From IMG/VR virus record IMGVR_UViG_3300044535_002275, positions 62,001-126,000 of that record: a DNA stretch of 64,000 nt, one strand, 5' to 3'. The notes below the pieces were generated by a model. That model was not told the DNA's origin, did not search any database, and was given only the letters and a program-made list of their open reading frames with translations. This DNA is from a virus. Both the position numbers and the translations under genes were made by a program. This document shows, in pieces, positions 40,363-47,688 of the stretch (the stretch's first letter is position 1; each line of letters opens with the position of its first letter).

Positions 40363-40830
40363 CTACCGATAGTACTGATTGACATGCTGTTGTATTTTAT
40401 CGTGGCTGATTTTGTAGTGACCATGTCCGGGACTGCGTTGCCCACGCCCAGAAGCATCAAACCAGTTATCGTACGGAATTCCGAATCGATCAAAATTGAC
40501 ATCAACTGAATGATAAGCTCCTACAGTTATTGCATACACCGGTTTGACAGTGACCTGCTTTAATACTTGCTTCACTGCAACAGCGCCGGCACTAAAACCA
40601 TACAGCTCATATGGTTGATTTAACTGTTGAACAAAATCAACTGCCGCAGCAGATTCCTGCCAGTTGTACACCAGTGAACAGGCTGATTTTTGTTCAGCGT
40701 ACTGATCAAATGCTGCTTGATCAAACACACCGCCGGCACCACGGAATCCAACAACATACAGATTGCAGTCTACATCGGGTGTGACAGCCGGAGTAAAAAA
40801 CCATAAAAACACAGTGAGAAAAATATCCAT
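40363..40830 (-). CDS. Alpha/beta-hydrolase-like exported protein (155 aa)
   Basis: A hydrophobic N-terminus (MDIFLTVFLWFFTPAVTP) acts as a signal or anchor. The nucleophile elbow GFSAG sits in YELYGFSAGAVAV (about residue 76). AITVGAYHS and a His-rich C-terminus (GHGHYKISHDKI) could provide the Asp/His. Probable esterase or lipase-like enzyme; substrate unknown. Confidence 0.65.
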   Translation of the reverse strand: MDIFLTVFLWFFTPAVTPDVDCNLYVVGFRGAGGVFDQAAFDQYAEQKSACSLVYNWQESAAAVDFVQQLNQPYELYGFSAGAVAVKQVLKQVTVKPVYAITVGAYHSVDVNFDRFGIPYDNWFDASGRGQRSPGHGHYKISHDKIQQHVNQYYR

Positions 40831-40843
40831 GTGTTATTTAACT

Positions 40844-40920
40844 TGGCCGGTCCTGAGAGACTCGAACTCCCAACCTCCAGTTTCGAAGACTGGCACTCTA
40901 TCCAATTGAGTTAAGGACCG
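40844..40920 (-). tRNA. tRNA-Arg(TCG)
   Basis: CGGTCCT/AGGACCG acceptor, loop CTTCGAA, stem CCAGT/ACTGG, encoded CCA. Confidence 0.92.
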
Positions 40921-40925
40921 TGTTG

Positions 40926-41020
40926 TGGTAGTAGCGTAGAGATTCGAACTCTATCGTTGCAGCCCATCTGACCGCTCTCCCAGGTTTATAAAACCCGGCC
41001 GCATACCAATGCTCGCTACC
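40926..41020 (-). tRNA. Unusual tRNA with TAT anticodon and long variable arm
   Basis: GGTAGCG/CGCTACT acceptor, anticodon arm CGGGT-TTTATAA-ACCTG giving TAT (Ile AUA), T-arm TAGAG-TTCGAAT-CTCTA, encoded CCA. The variable region is about 27 bases and can form GCGG...CTGC, a class II feature not normal for tRNA-Ile. The D-loop is very short. Charging identity uncertain (Ile, Leu or Ser). Confidence 0.75.
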
Positions 41021-41038
41021 GTTAATTAAATTGTGTTA

Positions 41039-41116
41039 TGGAGGACAGGGTCGGATTCAAACCGACGGTTGTAGAGATTTGCAGTCACTTGCCTTGGATC
41101 ACTCGGCCACCTGTCC
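41039..41116 (-). tRNA. tRNA-Cys(GCA)
   Basis: GGACAGG/CCTGTCC acceptor, loop CTGCAAA, discriminator T, encoded CCA. T-loop TTTGAAT. Confidence 0.88.
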
Positions 41117-41121
41117 ATATT

Positions 41122-41195
41122 TGGTGCTCCCAACAAGAATTGAACTTGTGATTCAGTCTTACCAAGACTGTGGTATACCACTTACCTATAGGAGC
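41122..41195 (-). tRNA. tRNA-Thr(GGT)
   Basis: GCTCCTA/TGGGAGC acceptor, loop TTGGTAA, stem CAGTC/GACTG, encoded CCA. Confidence 0.92.
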
Positions 41196-41244
41196 AAGAA
41201 AACCAAGGCGTACATTTCTGCAGAGGCCCTGGCCGTGTTTACTG

Positions 41245-41727
41245 CTATGCTGCTTGTTGCTGATTTAAAATTTCTTTTAAACGATCAGCACAGTAGGATG
41301 CAGCAAATGCCTGTGGTTTGACACGGGGAACTACATTACACATGCCACGTATGTAACCAATGGCTTCATTGACCACACAGCTGGATCCGTGCATTTCGTT
41401 GGGATTAATATCTAGGTGTACTTCTACTAGACGATCTTCTAGTACCTCATTTAATTTTAAATAAAGTTCAGCAATCTTGTACACTTCGTTCATAAGTCGC
41501 ATGCGTGGCTTGTCTTTCTTTTGATCCCAGTCACGTTCACGTTGTACTTCTCCAAAAATCTTACATCCGTTATTGCCATTGATATGCACCACAATGGCTA
41601 GGGTGTAATCAGCATACCAAGCACCGTTCAGTTGGAATCGTTCGCTGTCGCCACCGATGTAGATACGGGTAGCAGGACCTTGCGCAAGAACAAATTCCTT
41701 TACTTCTTCTATATTGATACTGCGCAT
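41245..41727 (-). CDS. RNase H-like DUF458/YkuK-type protein
   Basis: 160 residues. Acidic residues are placed as in RNase H-like folds: YIGGDSERF at the first strand, YTLAIVVHIN, EVYKIAELYLKLNE helix, VEVHLDINPNE and SSCVVNEAIGYIRGM. This is the DUF458 pattern; members may be nucleases, and activity is unproven. AAAGGTG upstream. Sits among tRNA genes, which would suit an RNA-related role. Confidence 0.75.
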   Translation of the reverse strand: MRSINIEEVKEFVLAQGPATRIYIGGDSERFQLNGAWYADYTLAIVVHINGNNGCKIFGEVQRERDWDQKKDKPRMRLMNEVYKIAELYLKLNEVLEDRLVEVHLDINPNEMHGSSCVVNEAIGYIRGMCNVVPRVKPQAFAASYCADRLKEILNQQQAA

Positions 41728-41753
41728 GTAACACCTTTGTGGTTAAACTAATT

Positions 41754-41829
<76 letters not shown>

Positions 41830-41836
41830 ATAAACT

Positions 41837-41912
41837 TGGAGCGGCTAACCGGGTTCGAACCGATGACGTCTTGCTTGGCAAGCAAGTACTCTACCAACTG
41901 AGCTACAGCCGC
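41837..41912 (-). tRNA. tRNA-Gly(GCC)
   Basis: GCGGCTG acceptor, loop TTGCCAA, stem CTTGC/GCAAG, discriminator T, encoded CCA. Confidence 0.92.
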
Positions 41913-41955
41913 ATTAAATTATTTTACTACATAGCTGTGTATATAGTAACAAACT

Positions 41956-42029
41956 TGGTGGACCGTGAGAGAATCGAACTCTCAACTCCGGCTTGCAAAG
42001 CCAGTGTTATCCCATTTAACTAACAGCCC
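41956..42029 (-). tRNA. tRNA-Ala(TGC)
   Basis: GGGCTGT/ACGGTCC acceptor with G-T pairs, loop TTTGCAA, stem CTGGC/GCCGG, encoded CCA. Confidence 0.9.
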
Positions 42030-42035
42030 ATAACT

Positions 42036-42111
42036 TGGTCTGAGTACAAGGATTTGAACCTTGGACGCCTGGTCCCAAACCAGGTATGTTACCAGACTAC
42101 ACTATACTCAG
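42036..42111 (-). tRNA. tRNA-Pro(TGG)
   Basis: CTGAGTA/TACTCAG acceptor, loop TTTGGGA, stem CTGG/CCAG, encoded CCA. Confidence 0.92.
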
Positions 42112-42119
42112 ATACGACT

Positions 42120-42193
42120 TGGTTCTCACGAGAAGAATTGAACTTCTGTCTATCGGTTATCAGCCGATTGCTCTACCATTGAGCTACATGAGA
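42120..42193 (-). tRNA. tRNA-Ile(GAT)
   Basis: TCTCATG/CGTGAGA acceptor, loop CTGATAA, stem ATCGG/CCGAT, encoded CCA. Confidence 0.92.
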
Positions 42194-42202
42194 ATAACTT
42201 TC

Positions 42203-42242
42203 AATTTATAAAGCACACTGACCTCAATGCGCTTTATAAATT
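42203..42242. repeat. 12-bp inverted repeat in tRNA spacer (element B)
   Basis: Arms AATTTATAAAGC (42203-42214) and GCTTTATAAATT (42231-42242), exact. ACACTGAC follows the first arm as in element A. A GCACAGG/CCTGTGC hairpin is next to it. Otherwise 42243-42375 holds only a doubtful 30-codon frame. Confidence 0.8.
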
Positions 42243-42375
42243 GCACAGGCCTTCCCTGTGCTGCCTATTTTACTTTCGTTGTTACCGCCAACGATTTCAT
42301 CCAGGACTCCGCCCATTCGAACATGTTTAGCGTGGGCTCTGGGTTCTCGTTACCCATTCCACGTACTACAAAAGC

Positions 42376-42403
42376 AAAAACCCCAGGGTTTTTAATCCTG
42401 GGG
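42376..42403 (-). terminator. Rho-independent terminator
   Basis: CCCCAGG/CCTGGGG stem then TTTTTGCTTTT leftward, after the small gene at 42438. A long hairpin (CTTGGTTA/TAACCAAG, 42405-42446) precedes it and overlaps that gene's stop. Confidence 0.8.
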
Positions 42404-42437
42404 TCTTGGTTAAGAATATACGGACTGTGTATATGGT

Positions 42438-42578
42438 CTAACCAAGACCCCCTGATGGCTCGCGATCGCTTGTAATCATCTCGACGGTTGCAAACCCGCA
42501 ATTTGACCAATAGGCTACTGTGCCTAGTTTGGGCTGTTGCGATATCTGCACGAAGTGATTAAGAGTGTTTATTTTCAT
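42438..42578 (-). CDS. Possible small protein (46 aa) from a near-leaderless transcript
   Basis: MKINTLNHFVQISQQPKLGT... SNCGFATVEMITSDREPS. The ATG lies about ten bases after the -10, leaving no room for a ribosome site, and the stop sits in a strong hairpin before a terminator. Promoter, frame and terminator fit one short unit, which could instead be a small RNA. Confidence 0.45.
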   Translation of the reverse strand: MKINTLNHFVQISQQPKLGTVAYWSNCGFATVEMITSDREPSGGLG

Positions 42579-42587
42579 ATTAAAGTA

Positions 42588-42616
42588 ATTGTACGTGTTT
42601 ATTTATACCTTGTCAA
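42588..42616 (-). promoter_or_regulatory. Sigma70 promoter
   Basis: TTGACA at 42611-42616, 17-base spacer, TACAAT at 42588-42593. Drives the small unit and possibly the tRNAs beyond. Confidence 0.7.
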
Positions 42617-42625
42617 CCAGTAATC

Positions 42626-42904
42626 CTACTTAGTCTGTTCAAATATTTTGCTGTATTTTCTCAATTTTTCTTCCTTGCGGAGCCAAGCACGTTGCAAACC
42701 TTCTTCGGATACTACACCGTCTTCGTGCAACAGTTCGATCATAAACATAACATCACCTATTTCCTGCTCTAAATGATCGCGGTGTAAGCGACCATCTGGG
42801 TGGCGGCTGTCAATACCAAATCTTCGGCACTTGCTGACTTCCTGTATCACTTCAGCACATTCCTCCTGAAGTATGTCTAAAATTTCTTGTATACGTTTAT
42901 TCAT
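42626..42904 (-). CDS. MazG-like nucleotide pyrophosphohydrolase (92 aa)
   Basis: All-alpha NTP-PPase fold: LQEECAEVIQEVSK supplies the ExxE metal pair, and LEQEIGDVMFMIELL supplies ExxD. MazG-like enzymes hydrolyse non-canonical or signalling nucleotides. A second member is at 49876. Confidence 0.85.
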   Translation of the reverse strand: MNKRIQEILDILQEECAEVIQEVSKCRRFGIDSRHPDGRLHRDHLEQEIGDVMFMIELLHEDGVVSEEGLQRAWLRKEEKLRKYSKIFEQTK

Positions 42905-42942
42905 TTTTTATAATTTAAAAATTTTTCAATATTGCAGTAGCA

Positions 42943-43500
42943 TTATTTGCACATAAACCATGTGGGTTGCTTGCTGGCCCAATTATCGCCTGGTGCACAG
43001 TCGATAACATAAATGTCTCGTTGCTTACGTTCGGCAAAGATGTTTAAATTCTCAACCACTAGTGGCCAAGCAGTTTGATTATAATCATCACCGCTGAATA
43101 TACCACCGGGTTTTACTTTAGGCCACCAATCGTCAAAAGTCTGACCGTTTTCTTGTCCAGTATGTGCAAAGCCATCAATGTAAATCCAGTCAAAATAATT
43201 GTTCTCGAACACATTAACAACTTCGCTAAATTTCATCTTGATTATAGATGATCTATTTCTAAAAGGTATCAAATTTTGCATTGCGGCTTGGTAACGGCCG
43301 TCGTCTGGATCAAACATGTCTACAGTATAAAGATATTCTAAATCAGAATTTTCTAACACTTGCCGAGAAAAATCTCCCCCTGCTGTGCCCAATTCAATTC
43401 CTATACCTTGAGACTTCACCAGTTTAACAACATCGTGACGAGAACCAAATTTGTGAACAACTCCGTTCAATTCAAATTCTTTTACTGTGTGTATTTTCAT
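42943..43500 (-). CDS. SAM-dependent methyltransferase (185 aa)
   Basis: Class I fold: motif I IGIELGTAGGDFSRQ, motif II YTVDMFDP, and the post-motif FDWIYIDGFAHTG, like Methyltransf_24. The acceptor is unknown; a sugar or protein is more likely than DNA because no target-recognition region is present. Directly upstream of tRNA-Ile/Leu genes on the same strand. Confidence 0.8.
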   Translation of the reverse strand: MKIHTVKEFELNGVVHKFGSRHDVVKLVKSQGIGIELGTAGGDFSRQVLENSDLEYLYTVDMFDPDDGRYQAAMQNLIPFRNRSSIIKMKFSEVVNVFENNYFDWIYIDGFAHTGQENGQTFDDWWPKVKPGGIFSGDDYNQTAWPLVVENLNIFAERKQRDIYVIDCAPGDNWASKQPTWFMCK

Positions 43501-43521
43501 AAGATTCTTATTTTAGAAATA

Positions 43522-43606
43522 TGGTGCGACGGGCCGGAATCGAACCGGCATGCTGTTAAGCGAGAGATTTTAAGTCTCTTGTGTCTACCTATTTCACCAC
43601 CATCGC
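43522..43606 (-). tRNA. tRNA-Leu(TAA)
   Basis: GCGATGG/CCGTCGC acceptor, loop CTTAAAA, long variable arm, encoded CCA. Confidence 0.92.
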
Positions 43607-43617
43607 ATTTTACTTTC

Positions 43618-43692
43618 TGGCCCGGCGTACAGGAATCGAACCCATATTCAGCGGGTAGAAGCCGCTTGTATTATCCATTATACTAACGCCAG
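43618..43692 (-). tRNA. tRNA-Arg(TCT)
   Basis: CTGGCGT/ACGCCGG acceptor, loop CTTCTAC, stem AGCGG/CCGCT, discriminator G, encoded CCA. Confidence 0.9.
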
Positions 43693-43695
43693 TAT

Positions 43696-43772
43696 TGGTG
43701 CCCCCGGAGGGATTTGAACCCCCGACCAATCGATTATGAGTCGACTGCTACTGACCACTGAGCTACAGGGGC
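43696..43772 (-). tRNA. tRNA with CAT anticodon (Ile2 or elongator Met)
   Basis: GCCCCTG/CGGGGGC acceptor, loop CTCATAA, stem GTCGA/TCGAT. Body resembles bacterial tRNA-Ile2 (CCCCT acceptor, TTGGTCG variable). Together with 33495 and 39320 it gives three CAT tRNAs: probably initiator, elongator and Ile2. Confidence 0.82.
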
Positions 43773-43785
43773 GGAACTCTATTTA

Positions 43786-43965
43786 TTATACCGGAAACAC
43801 AGAACGGATCTGCACTTCGGTATTGTCACGCTCAAACATGGCTTTGATTTGCTTTTCAGCATAGTATCGCCCACCATCGCAAGTCACTGCCTGAGATCCT
43901 TCTGTTAATACTTCACCGCTGTTTTTACGATAAACAACATAATTGACATTAAATGTTTGGGACAC
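43786..43965 (-). CDS. Hypothetical small protein (59 aa)
   Basis: GTG start with AAGGA seven bases upstream. MSQTFNVNYVVYRKNSGEVL, then CDGGRYYAEKQIKAMFERDN and TEVQIRSVFPV, a beta-alpha-beta layout. A good promoter lies upstream. Unknown family. Confidence 0.6.
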   Translation of the reverse strand: MSQTFNVNYVVYRKNSGEVLTEGSQAVTCDGGRYYAEKQIKAMFERDNTEVQIRSVFPV

Positions 43966-44017
43966 GATGTTTCCTTGATGTTTAATTACTGTTGATGTTG
44001 TCTACTACTGAAATACA

Positions 44018-44046
44018 ATTGTAGTGCAATTGGTTTTACTGGTCAA
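44018..44046 (-). promoter_or_regulatory. Sigma70 promoter
   Basis: TTGACC at 44041-44046, 17-base spacer, TACAAT at 44018-44023. The -35 overlaps the end of the upstream gene. Confidence 0.75.
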
Positions 44047-44911
44047 CTGGTTGTTTTAATCCGCGCCACCGATCCACTGCAGAATTACAGTTGATCCACC
44101 GTTCACCGTCCCAGCGTACAAATTCCACAGTGTCGTTGATGCTGCATTCGTACACACCCAAGTGTACCGGGTCACATGTTCCCGGCAACCACTCGGTGCG
44201 ATCGTCTTGGTCTATCACACGTTGCGCCCAAGTTTCTTCACCTTCTAACACATCCACTGCGTCGCTGCCCACACGGTAGATTTCGTAGTTGGCAGATTTA
44301 CCACGTGTGTCGTAAGCGTCGGCGCCGTCTAGATCTTCCCCGGCATACGAAACACTGTCCACAATGGGCCAACTGTTGTACACACTGTATCTGATCTGCA
44401 ATTGAGCAGGATCCCACGGTTGTGTCAGTTCAAATTCGGCACTGAAAAAGCAGCCTTTATCCACACTCTGTCCCACAAATACACAAGTACCAGACTCGAA
44501 ATCATCCAATTCGATATTTTCGAATTCTTCTAATTTGACGCCGTGGTTTTCCAAGTTCTCATGATCCAGTGTGGTGGAAAACAAAGTTTCCCCAGTCGAT
44601 TGATCCTCTACTGTGATCCAGCACAACCCACTCAACTCTATACCGTTGTTGTGCGCAATATCGTCGCAGTCGTGCCAGGCACCTCGAGCAAACGGTTGGT
44701 ACTTTTCTGGCACTGTCTCTGTTTCGTTGTCACTCCAGTCTGTGGCATATTCTTCCAGGTCGTCACAGCGATCTTGCCAGTATTCGTACACTGACTGAGA
44801 CACACGACCCATCACAATTTCACCGCCATAGCCGTGTAAAGTAATACAGATCTGTCTAGGTGTAAACTGCAATACCTTAATCAATTGATCTTGTTCTTGT
44901 GCCTTGGACAT
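44036..44911 (-). CDS. Hypothetical acidic protein (291 aa)
   Basis: Very acidic (YWQDRCDDLEEYATDWSDNE, EEFENIELDDFESG) with beta-rich stretches and a Trp-rich end (VEFVRWDGERWINC). AAGGA upstream. No known domain; the low pI recalls phage DNA-mimic proteins, but the length and structure argue for a regular fold. Confidence 0.65.
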   Translation of the reverse strand: MSKAQEQDQLIKVLQFTPRQICITLHGYGGEIVMGRVSQSVYEYWQDRCDDLEEYATDWSDNETETVPEKYQPFARGAWHDCDDIAHNNGIELSGLCWITVEDQSTGETLFSTTLDHENLENHGVKLEEFENIELDDFESGTCVFVGQSVDKGCFFSAEFELTQPWDPAQLQIRYSVYNSWPIVDSVSYAGEDLDGADAYDTRGKSANYEIYRVGSDAVDVLEGEETWAQRVIDQDDRTEWLPGTCDPVHLGVYECSINDTVEFVRWDGERWINCNSAVDRWRGLKQPVDQ

Positions 44912-44913
44912 GC

Positions 44914-45174
44914 CTAGTCCTTTTTAAGGTTGCGCATGATCTGATTCTGTTCCATTTCGTATACAGCACGACTAAAGCGATACCAAGCGATACCAGCATC
45001 AACTAAGGACATTGACACCCCGGTAATTAGCACATAAAAAGGCCAAGACCCAGGGCATCCGCTGACTAGCATGATTACAGCTAAGATTACAGTCACAAAT
45101 CCCCAAAAGCTCAAGCTCTTGTGACAATCTCGAAACTGCCAACGAATGAAACTCATATTTGTTTGTTTTTCCAT
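44914..45174 (-). CDS. Hypothetical membrane protein, two helices (86 aa)
   Basis: Hydrophobic segments SFWGFVTVILAVIMLVSG and GSWPFYVLITGVSMSLVDAG separated by a short loop; charged ends. Shares one base with its upstream neighbour. Function unknown. Confidence 0.65.
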   Translation of the reverse strand: MEKQTNMSFIRWQFRDCHKSLSFWGFVTVILAVIMLVSGCPGSWPFYVLITGVSMSLVDAGIAWYRFSRAVYEMEQNQIMRNLKKD

Positions 45175-45362
45175 TATTCAACTCCAAAGTGTTGTTTAAG
45201 ATATGCTACATTGTCGCCCTGCTGTCTGGCAACATCAACGCACTCCTGTACAATGCGCTGTCCAAAACTGGCTAATTGTGCAGTATTAACTTCAGGATAG
45301 ATACTGCCGCCGGCTTCTAATGCAATACGATGCAGCACTTCTGTTAAATGACGATCACGCAT
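45174..45362 (-). CDS. Hypothetical phage protein (62 aa)
   Basis: MRDRHLTEVLHRIALEAGGS; ends FGQRIVQECVDVARQQGD...LKQHFGVE. This ending recurs, from memory, in small uncharacterised T4-like phage proteins. CAGGAG and a promoter upstream. Confidence 0.7.
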   Translation of the reverse strand: MRDRHLTEVLHRIALEAGGSIYPEVNTAQLASFGQRIVQECVDVARQQGDNVAYLKQHFGVE

Positions 45363-45393
45363 ATTGATCTCCTGATTTCTAATTTACACTACA

Positions 45394-45422
45394 ATTATAC
45401 TGGATATTTTCTTATTTGTCAA
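45394..45422 (-). promoter_or_regulatory. Sigma70 promoter
   Basis: TTGACA at 45417-45422, 17-base spacer, TATAAT at 45394-45399. Confidence 0.75.
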
Positions 45423-45448
45423 GCAATTGCTGTAGCAAAAATGCAACA

Positions 45449-45781
45449 CTAACGCCAAGTTCTGTGACGTTCAGCAATCCATTCGTGTCCGTCGTATTCT
45501 TGTATAATCCAGTCAACATCAGCCGGTATTTCTATTATTTTAAGTTGAGAAAAATTATCTTCAGCACGTTCTCCCCATTCTTCAACTAATCGAACCAAAT
45601 AAGGATCGTCACGGTCGATGTCTTGATCAGTGAATTCGTCGTCGTCAATGCAGGCCATGCGTTTGTATTCTTCCAAGGCAGATTCGCTGAGACCGTACCC
45701 GCCAAAACAATCATTGATGACTATTTTGCGAATTCCCATAAGCTGCTGAATTAATCGATCTTTTTCTTCGGAGGTTGCCAT
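45449..45781 (-). CDS. Hypothetical acidic protein at the end of the LRWS array (110 aa)
   Basis: MATSEEKDRLIQQLMGIRKI; acidic centre (CIDDDEFTDQDIDRDD). Lacks the LRWS tail. Its start lies 31 bases inside the upstream gene. Last gene of the array operon. Confidence 0.6.
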   Translation of the reverse strand: MATSEEKDRLIQQLMGIRKIVINDCFGGYGLSESALEEYKRMACIDDDEFTDQDIDRDDPYLVRLVEEWGERAEDNFSQLKIIEIPADVDWIIQEYDGHEWIAERHRTWR

Positions 45782-45945
45782 TGACATGCAAATAAAAAAC
45801 TATCGCTTTTACGTTTAAAAACAAACGTAGTCGAGTCTGTGCTGAATTTAACACTCCATTCGCCAGATCTCAAATTCTGCCGGCACCAATCCATCATGGA
45901 GTCAATTTCATTATTGCTGTAGAGATCAAATGATATTTCTGTCAT
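45751..45945 (-). CDS. LRWS-array member with altered tail (64 aa)
   Basis: MTEISFDLYSNNEIDSMMDW, then WSVKFSTDSTTFVFKRKSDS and FLFACQWQPPKKKID. It keeps the F.F....D...F family plan, but LRWS is replaced by CQWQPPKKKID. Start by ATGA overlap with the gene before. Confidence 0.65.
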   Translation of the reverse strand: MTEISFDLYSNNEIDSMMDWCRQNLRSGEWSVKFSTDSTTFVFKRKSDSFLFACQWQPPKKKID

Positions 45946-46163
45946 GACCATTTTAATAAAAAAGCAATGTATTCAGGTTCTAACATGTATACTTCTCCGG
46001 CTTGAGTACTTGCCATTACATATACATTTATGCCGTACCATTCAGCCATCCAAAGTTTAAATTGTTGACTGCCGACAGCAGCACTGGGGTCAATATGATT
46101 TTGCATACGACTGACTATGTCGTGCCAAAATTTGGGATACTGTTTGAGATTTACTCGTTTCAT
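45942..46163 (-). CDS. LRWS-array member (73 aa)
   Basis: MKRVNLKQYPKFWHDIVSRM ... EYIAFLLKWS. ATGA overlap with both neighbours; the codons for the upstream protein's RWS end supply its ribosome site. Confidence 0.75.
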   Translation of the reverse strand: MKRVNLKQYPKFWHDIVSRMQNHIDPSAAVGSQQFKLWMAEWYGINVYVMASTQAGEVYMLEPEYIAFLLKWS

Positions 46164-46414
46164 GACCACCGTAAAATAAACATTAGCAGCAATTCTTGAT
46201 TGTCAAAACCCACAGTCATGCCCATTTGAACAGCACCGGGATGGTCAGCACACCACGCATCTAACGCATCGGCATGATCTGTCCAGAAATAGATGTCGGT
46301 TAGTACTATCAAATGCGACACTGCATTGTCGTGCGCTATTGCAGATTCTACCACTATAAATCTTTGTTTTTTCCACTCAGAAAAAATGTCTTCTTGATAT
46401 TGATTAATTGTCAT
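46160..46414 (-). CDS. LRWS-array member (84 aa)
   Basis: MTINQYQEDIFSEWKKQRFI ... GFDNQELLLMFILRWS. Ends CGG-TGG-TCA-TGA, overlapping the next ATG. A GTG start at 46429 is possible. Confidence 0.7.
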   Translation of the reverse strand: MTINQYQEDIFSEWKKQRFIVVESAIAHDNAVSHLIVLTDIYFWTDHADALDAWCADHPGAVQMGMTVGFDNQELLLMFILRWS

Positions 46415-46685
46415 CCTGTATATATTCACTGTACTTTAACATAAAAAATGTTTTCTTTGCACTGTTGTACCAGTCCAAGTAAACACAACCTCGATAGTAG
46501 CCGAGATTGTCACGATTTTGAATCCAGTGAGCATGACGTCTAACAGTAAAGCCCAGTTCTCGTTGCATGACCGAGCGCATGATGATGTGGCTGGGAGGAT
46601 AGTCGCGTACCAAGCGTTCGCGAAGACGATTCCATTGTCCTGGGGTCAACTCAGTAGACTCTAACTCCAGCGAAGCTGAAACCAT
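46404..46685 (-). CDS. LRWS-array member, longer (93 aa)
   Basis: MVSASLELESTELTPGQWNR ... SAKKTFFMLKYSEYIQDDN. The LKYS replaces LRWS and carries an extra seven residues. GAGG lies seven bases before the ATG, so this start is used despite the 25-base overlap upstream. Confidence 0.65.
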   Translation of the reverse strand: MVSASLELESTELTPGQWNRLRERLVRDYPPSHIIMRSVMQRELGFTVRRHAHWIQNRDNLGYYRGCVYLDWYNSAKKTFFMLKYSEYIQDDN

Positions 46686-46879
46686 TCTGCGTCCTCGACT
46701 GTTTTAAATTCCCACCGCCAACTGCTGTTGCGGTACGCAATGCCAGTAGAATCTAACCATTGATTTATTTCGTTTTGTAATCGCCTGCCGCGCCACCAAT
46801 GGTCAACATCAGCCTGAACCACATTGACCACACAAGGCCATTCGTCTGGTGCCTCTAACACTGTCATGACGAATTTCAT
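46661..46879 (-). CDS. LRWS-array member (72 aa)
   Basis: MKFVMTVLEAPDEWPCVVNV ... WRWEFKTVEDAEWFQLRWS. Shows the full tail plan W.(F/W)EF....DA..F.LRWS. ATGA overlap with the upstream gene. Confidence 0.75.
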   Translation of the reverse strand: MKFVMTVLEAPDEWPCVVNVVQADVDHWWRGRRLQNEINQWLDSTGIAYRNSSWRWEFKTVEDAEWFQLRWS

Positions 46880-47073
46880 GCCCACCGCAATTGAAACAAC
46901 AAGGCCTGTTCGGCGTCTTCAAATTCTAACCAAGGATAAAATGTTTCCCTACGAACAGGAAACACTCCTTGCGTATATAGCCAGTAACTGAATTCGTCGT
47001 TGTTGAGGTTGTGATTTTCTATCCACCATTTGGCAGCATTGACCCAGTAAGGTTCAATAGGTAATTGTATCAT
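46876..47073 (-). CDS. LRWS-array member (65 aa)
   Basis: MIQLPIEPYWVNAAKWWIEN ... WLEFEDAEQALLFQLRWA. Ends CGG-TGG-GCA-TGA, which carries the next gene's start. Confidence 0.75.
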   Translation of the reverse strand: MIQLPIEPYWVNAAKWWIENHNLNNDEFSYWLYTQGVFPVRRETFYPWLEFEDAEQALLFQLRWA

Positions 47074-47246
47074 AACCACTTCAATGTAAAAAATGCCGCA
47101 TCGCCGGAATTTTTAAACTCCCAGATACTATCCCTAATGCGCAGATTCCATTGATCACGGAACTCACCAAAGTGTTGCTCGCACCATTGAAACATAACGG
47201 GCATCTTTTTATAATCAACACCGGGCACATAAATTCTGACGATCAC
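47070..47246 (-). CDS. LRWS-array member (58 aa)
   Basis: GTG start in a GTGA overlap. MIVRIYVPGVDYKKMPVMFQ ... WEFKNSGDAAFFTLKWL. The smallest member. Confidence 0.7.
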   Translation of the reverse strand: MIVRIYVPGVDYKKMPVMFQWCEQHFGEFRDQWNLRIRDSIWEFKNSGDAAFFTLKWL

Positions 47247-47458
47247 TTCCACCTCAATTGAAATAACACAACATCCTGATCGTCACCAAATTGATATTCA
47301 CACATCAGATCATTTGTAACAGAAAAGTCTGATACATCCTGTACCTCATAGGTAACAAAACTCTCGCAGTTTTCCTCAGCCCAGGCAGCGGCTGCTCGAA
47401 AATATTGTGATGCCACTCTTAGCGTCATTCCGGTATCGTTTAGTATGACGGTAATCAT
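47243..47458 (-). CDS. LRWS-array member (71 aa)
   Basis: MITVILNDTGMTLRVASQYF ... CEYQFGDDQDVVLFQLRWK. Ends TTG-AGG-TGG-AAG-TGA: a good ribosome site for the next GTG. Confidence 0.75.
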   Translation of the reverse strand: MITVILNDTGMTLRVASQYFRAAAAWAEENCESFVTYEVQDVSDFSVTNDLMCEYQFGDDQDVVLFQLRWK

Positions 47459-47688
47459 GACCACCTCAATATCCACGCAGTTGACTCGGGAGAATCGTTA
47501 AACTCTAATTGAAACCGTGGCATAAACGCCTGATCCAACCCCTCTTCCCATACAAATCGATAAGGTCCAGGGCATATCAGTCTAAACTGTTCCTCTATGC
47601 GTTCTCGTGTAATGTAGTCCCAAGGTTCAAACAGATACTGTTCGATGACTTCTGAGGCCATTTCAATATATTGCGGTGCGTCGCTCAC
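47455..47688 (-). CDS. LRWS-array member (77 aa)
   Basis: GTG start in a GTGA overlap (MSDAPQYIEMASEVIEQYLF) ... LEFNDSPESTAWILRWS. Ends TTG-AGG-TGG-TCA-TGA. Confidence 0.75.
   Translation of the reverse strand: MSDAPQYIEMASEVIEQYLFEPWDYITRERIEEQFRLICPGPYRFVWEEGLDQAFMPRFQLEFNDSPESTAWILRWS

Noticed and set aside
42265-42510. An 81-codon minus-strand frame in the tRNA spacer
   Set aside because: It reads straight through a perfect terminator and a long hairpin; the 46-codon frame from 42578 fits the promoter and terminator better.
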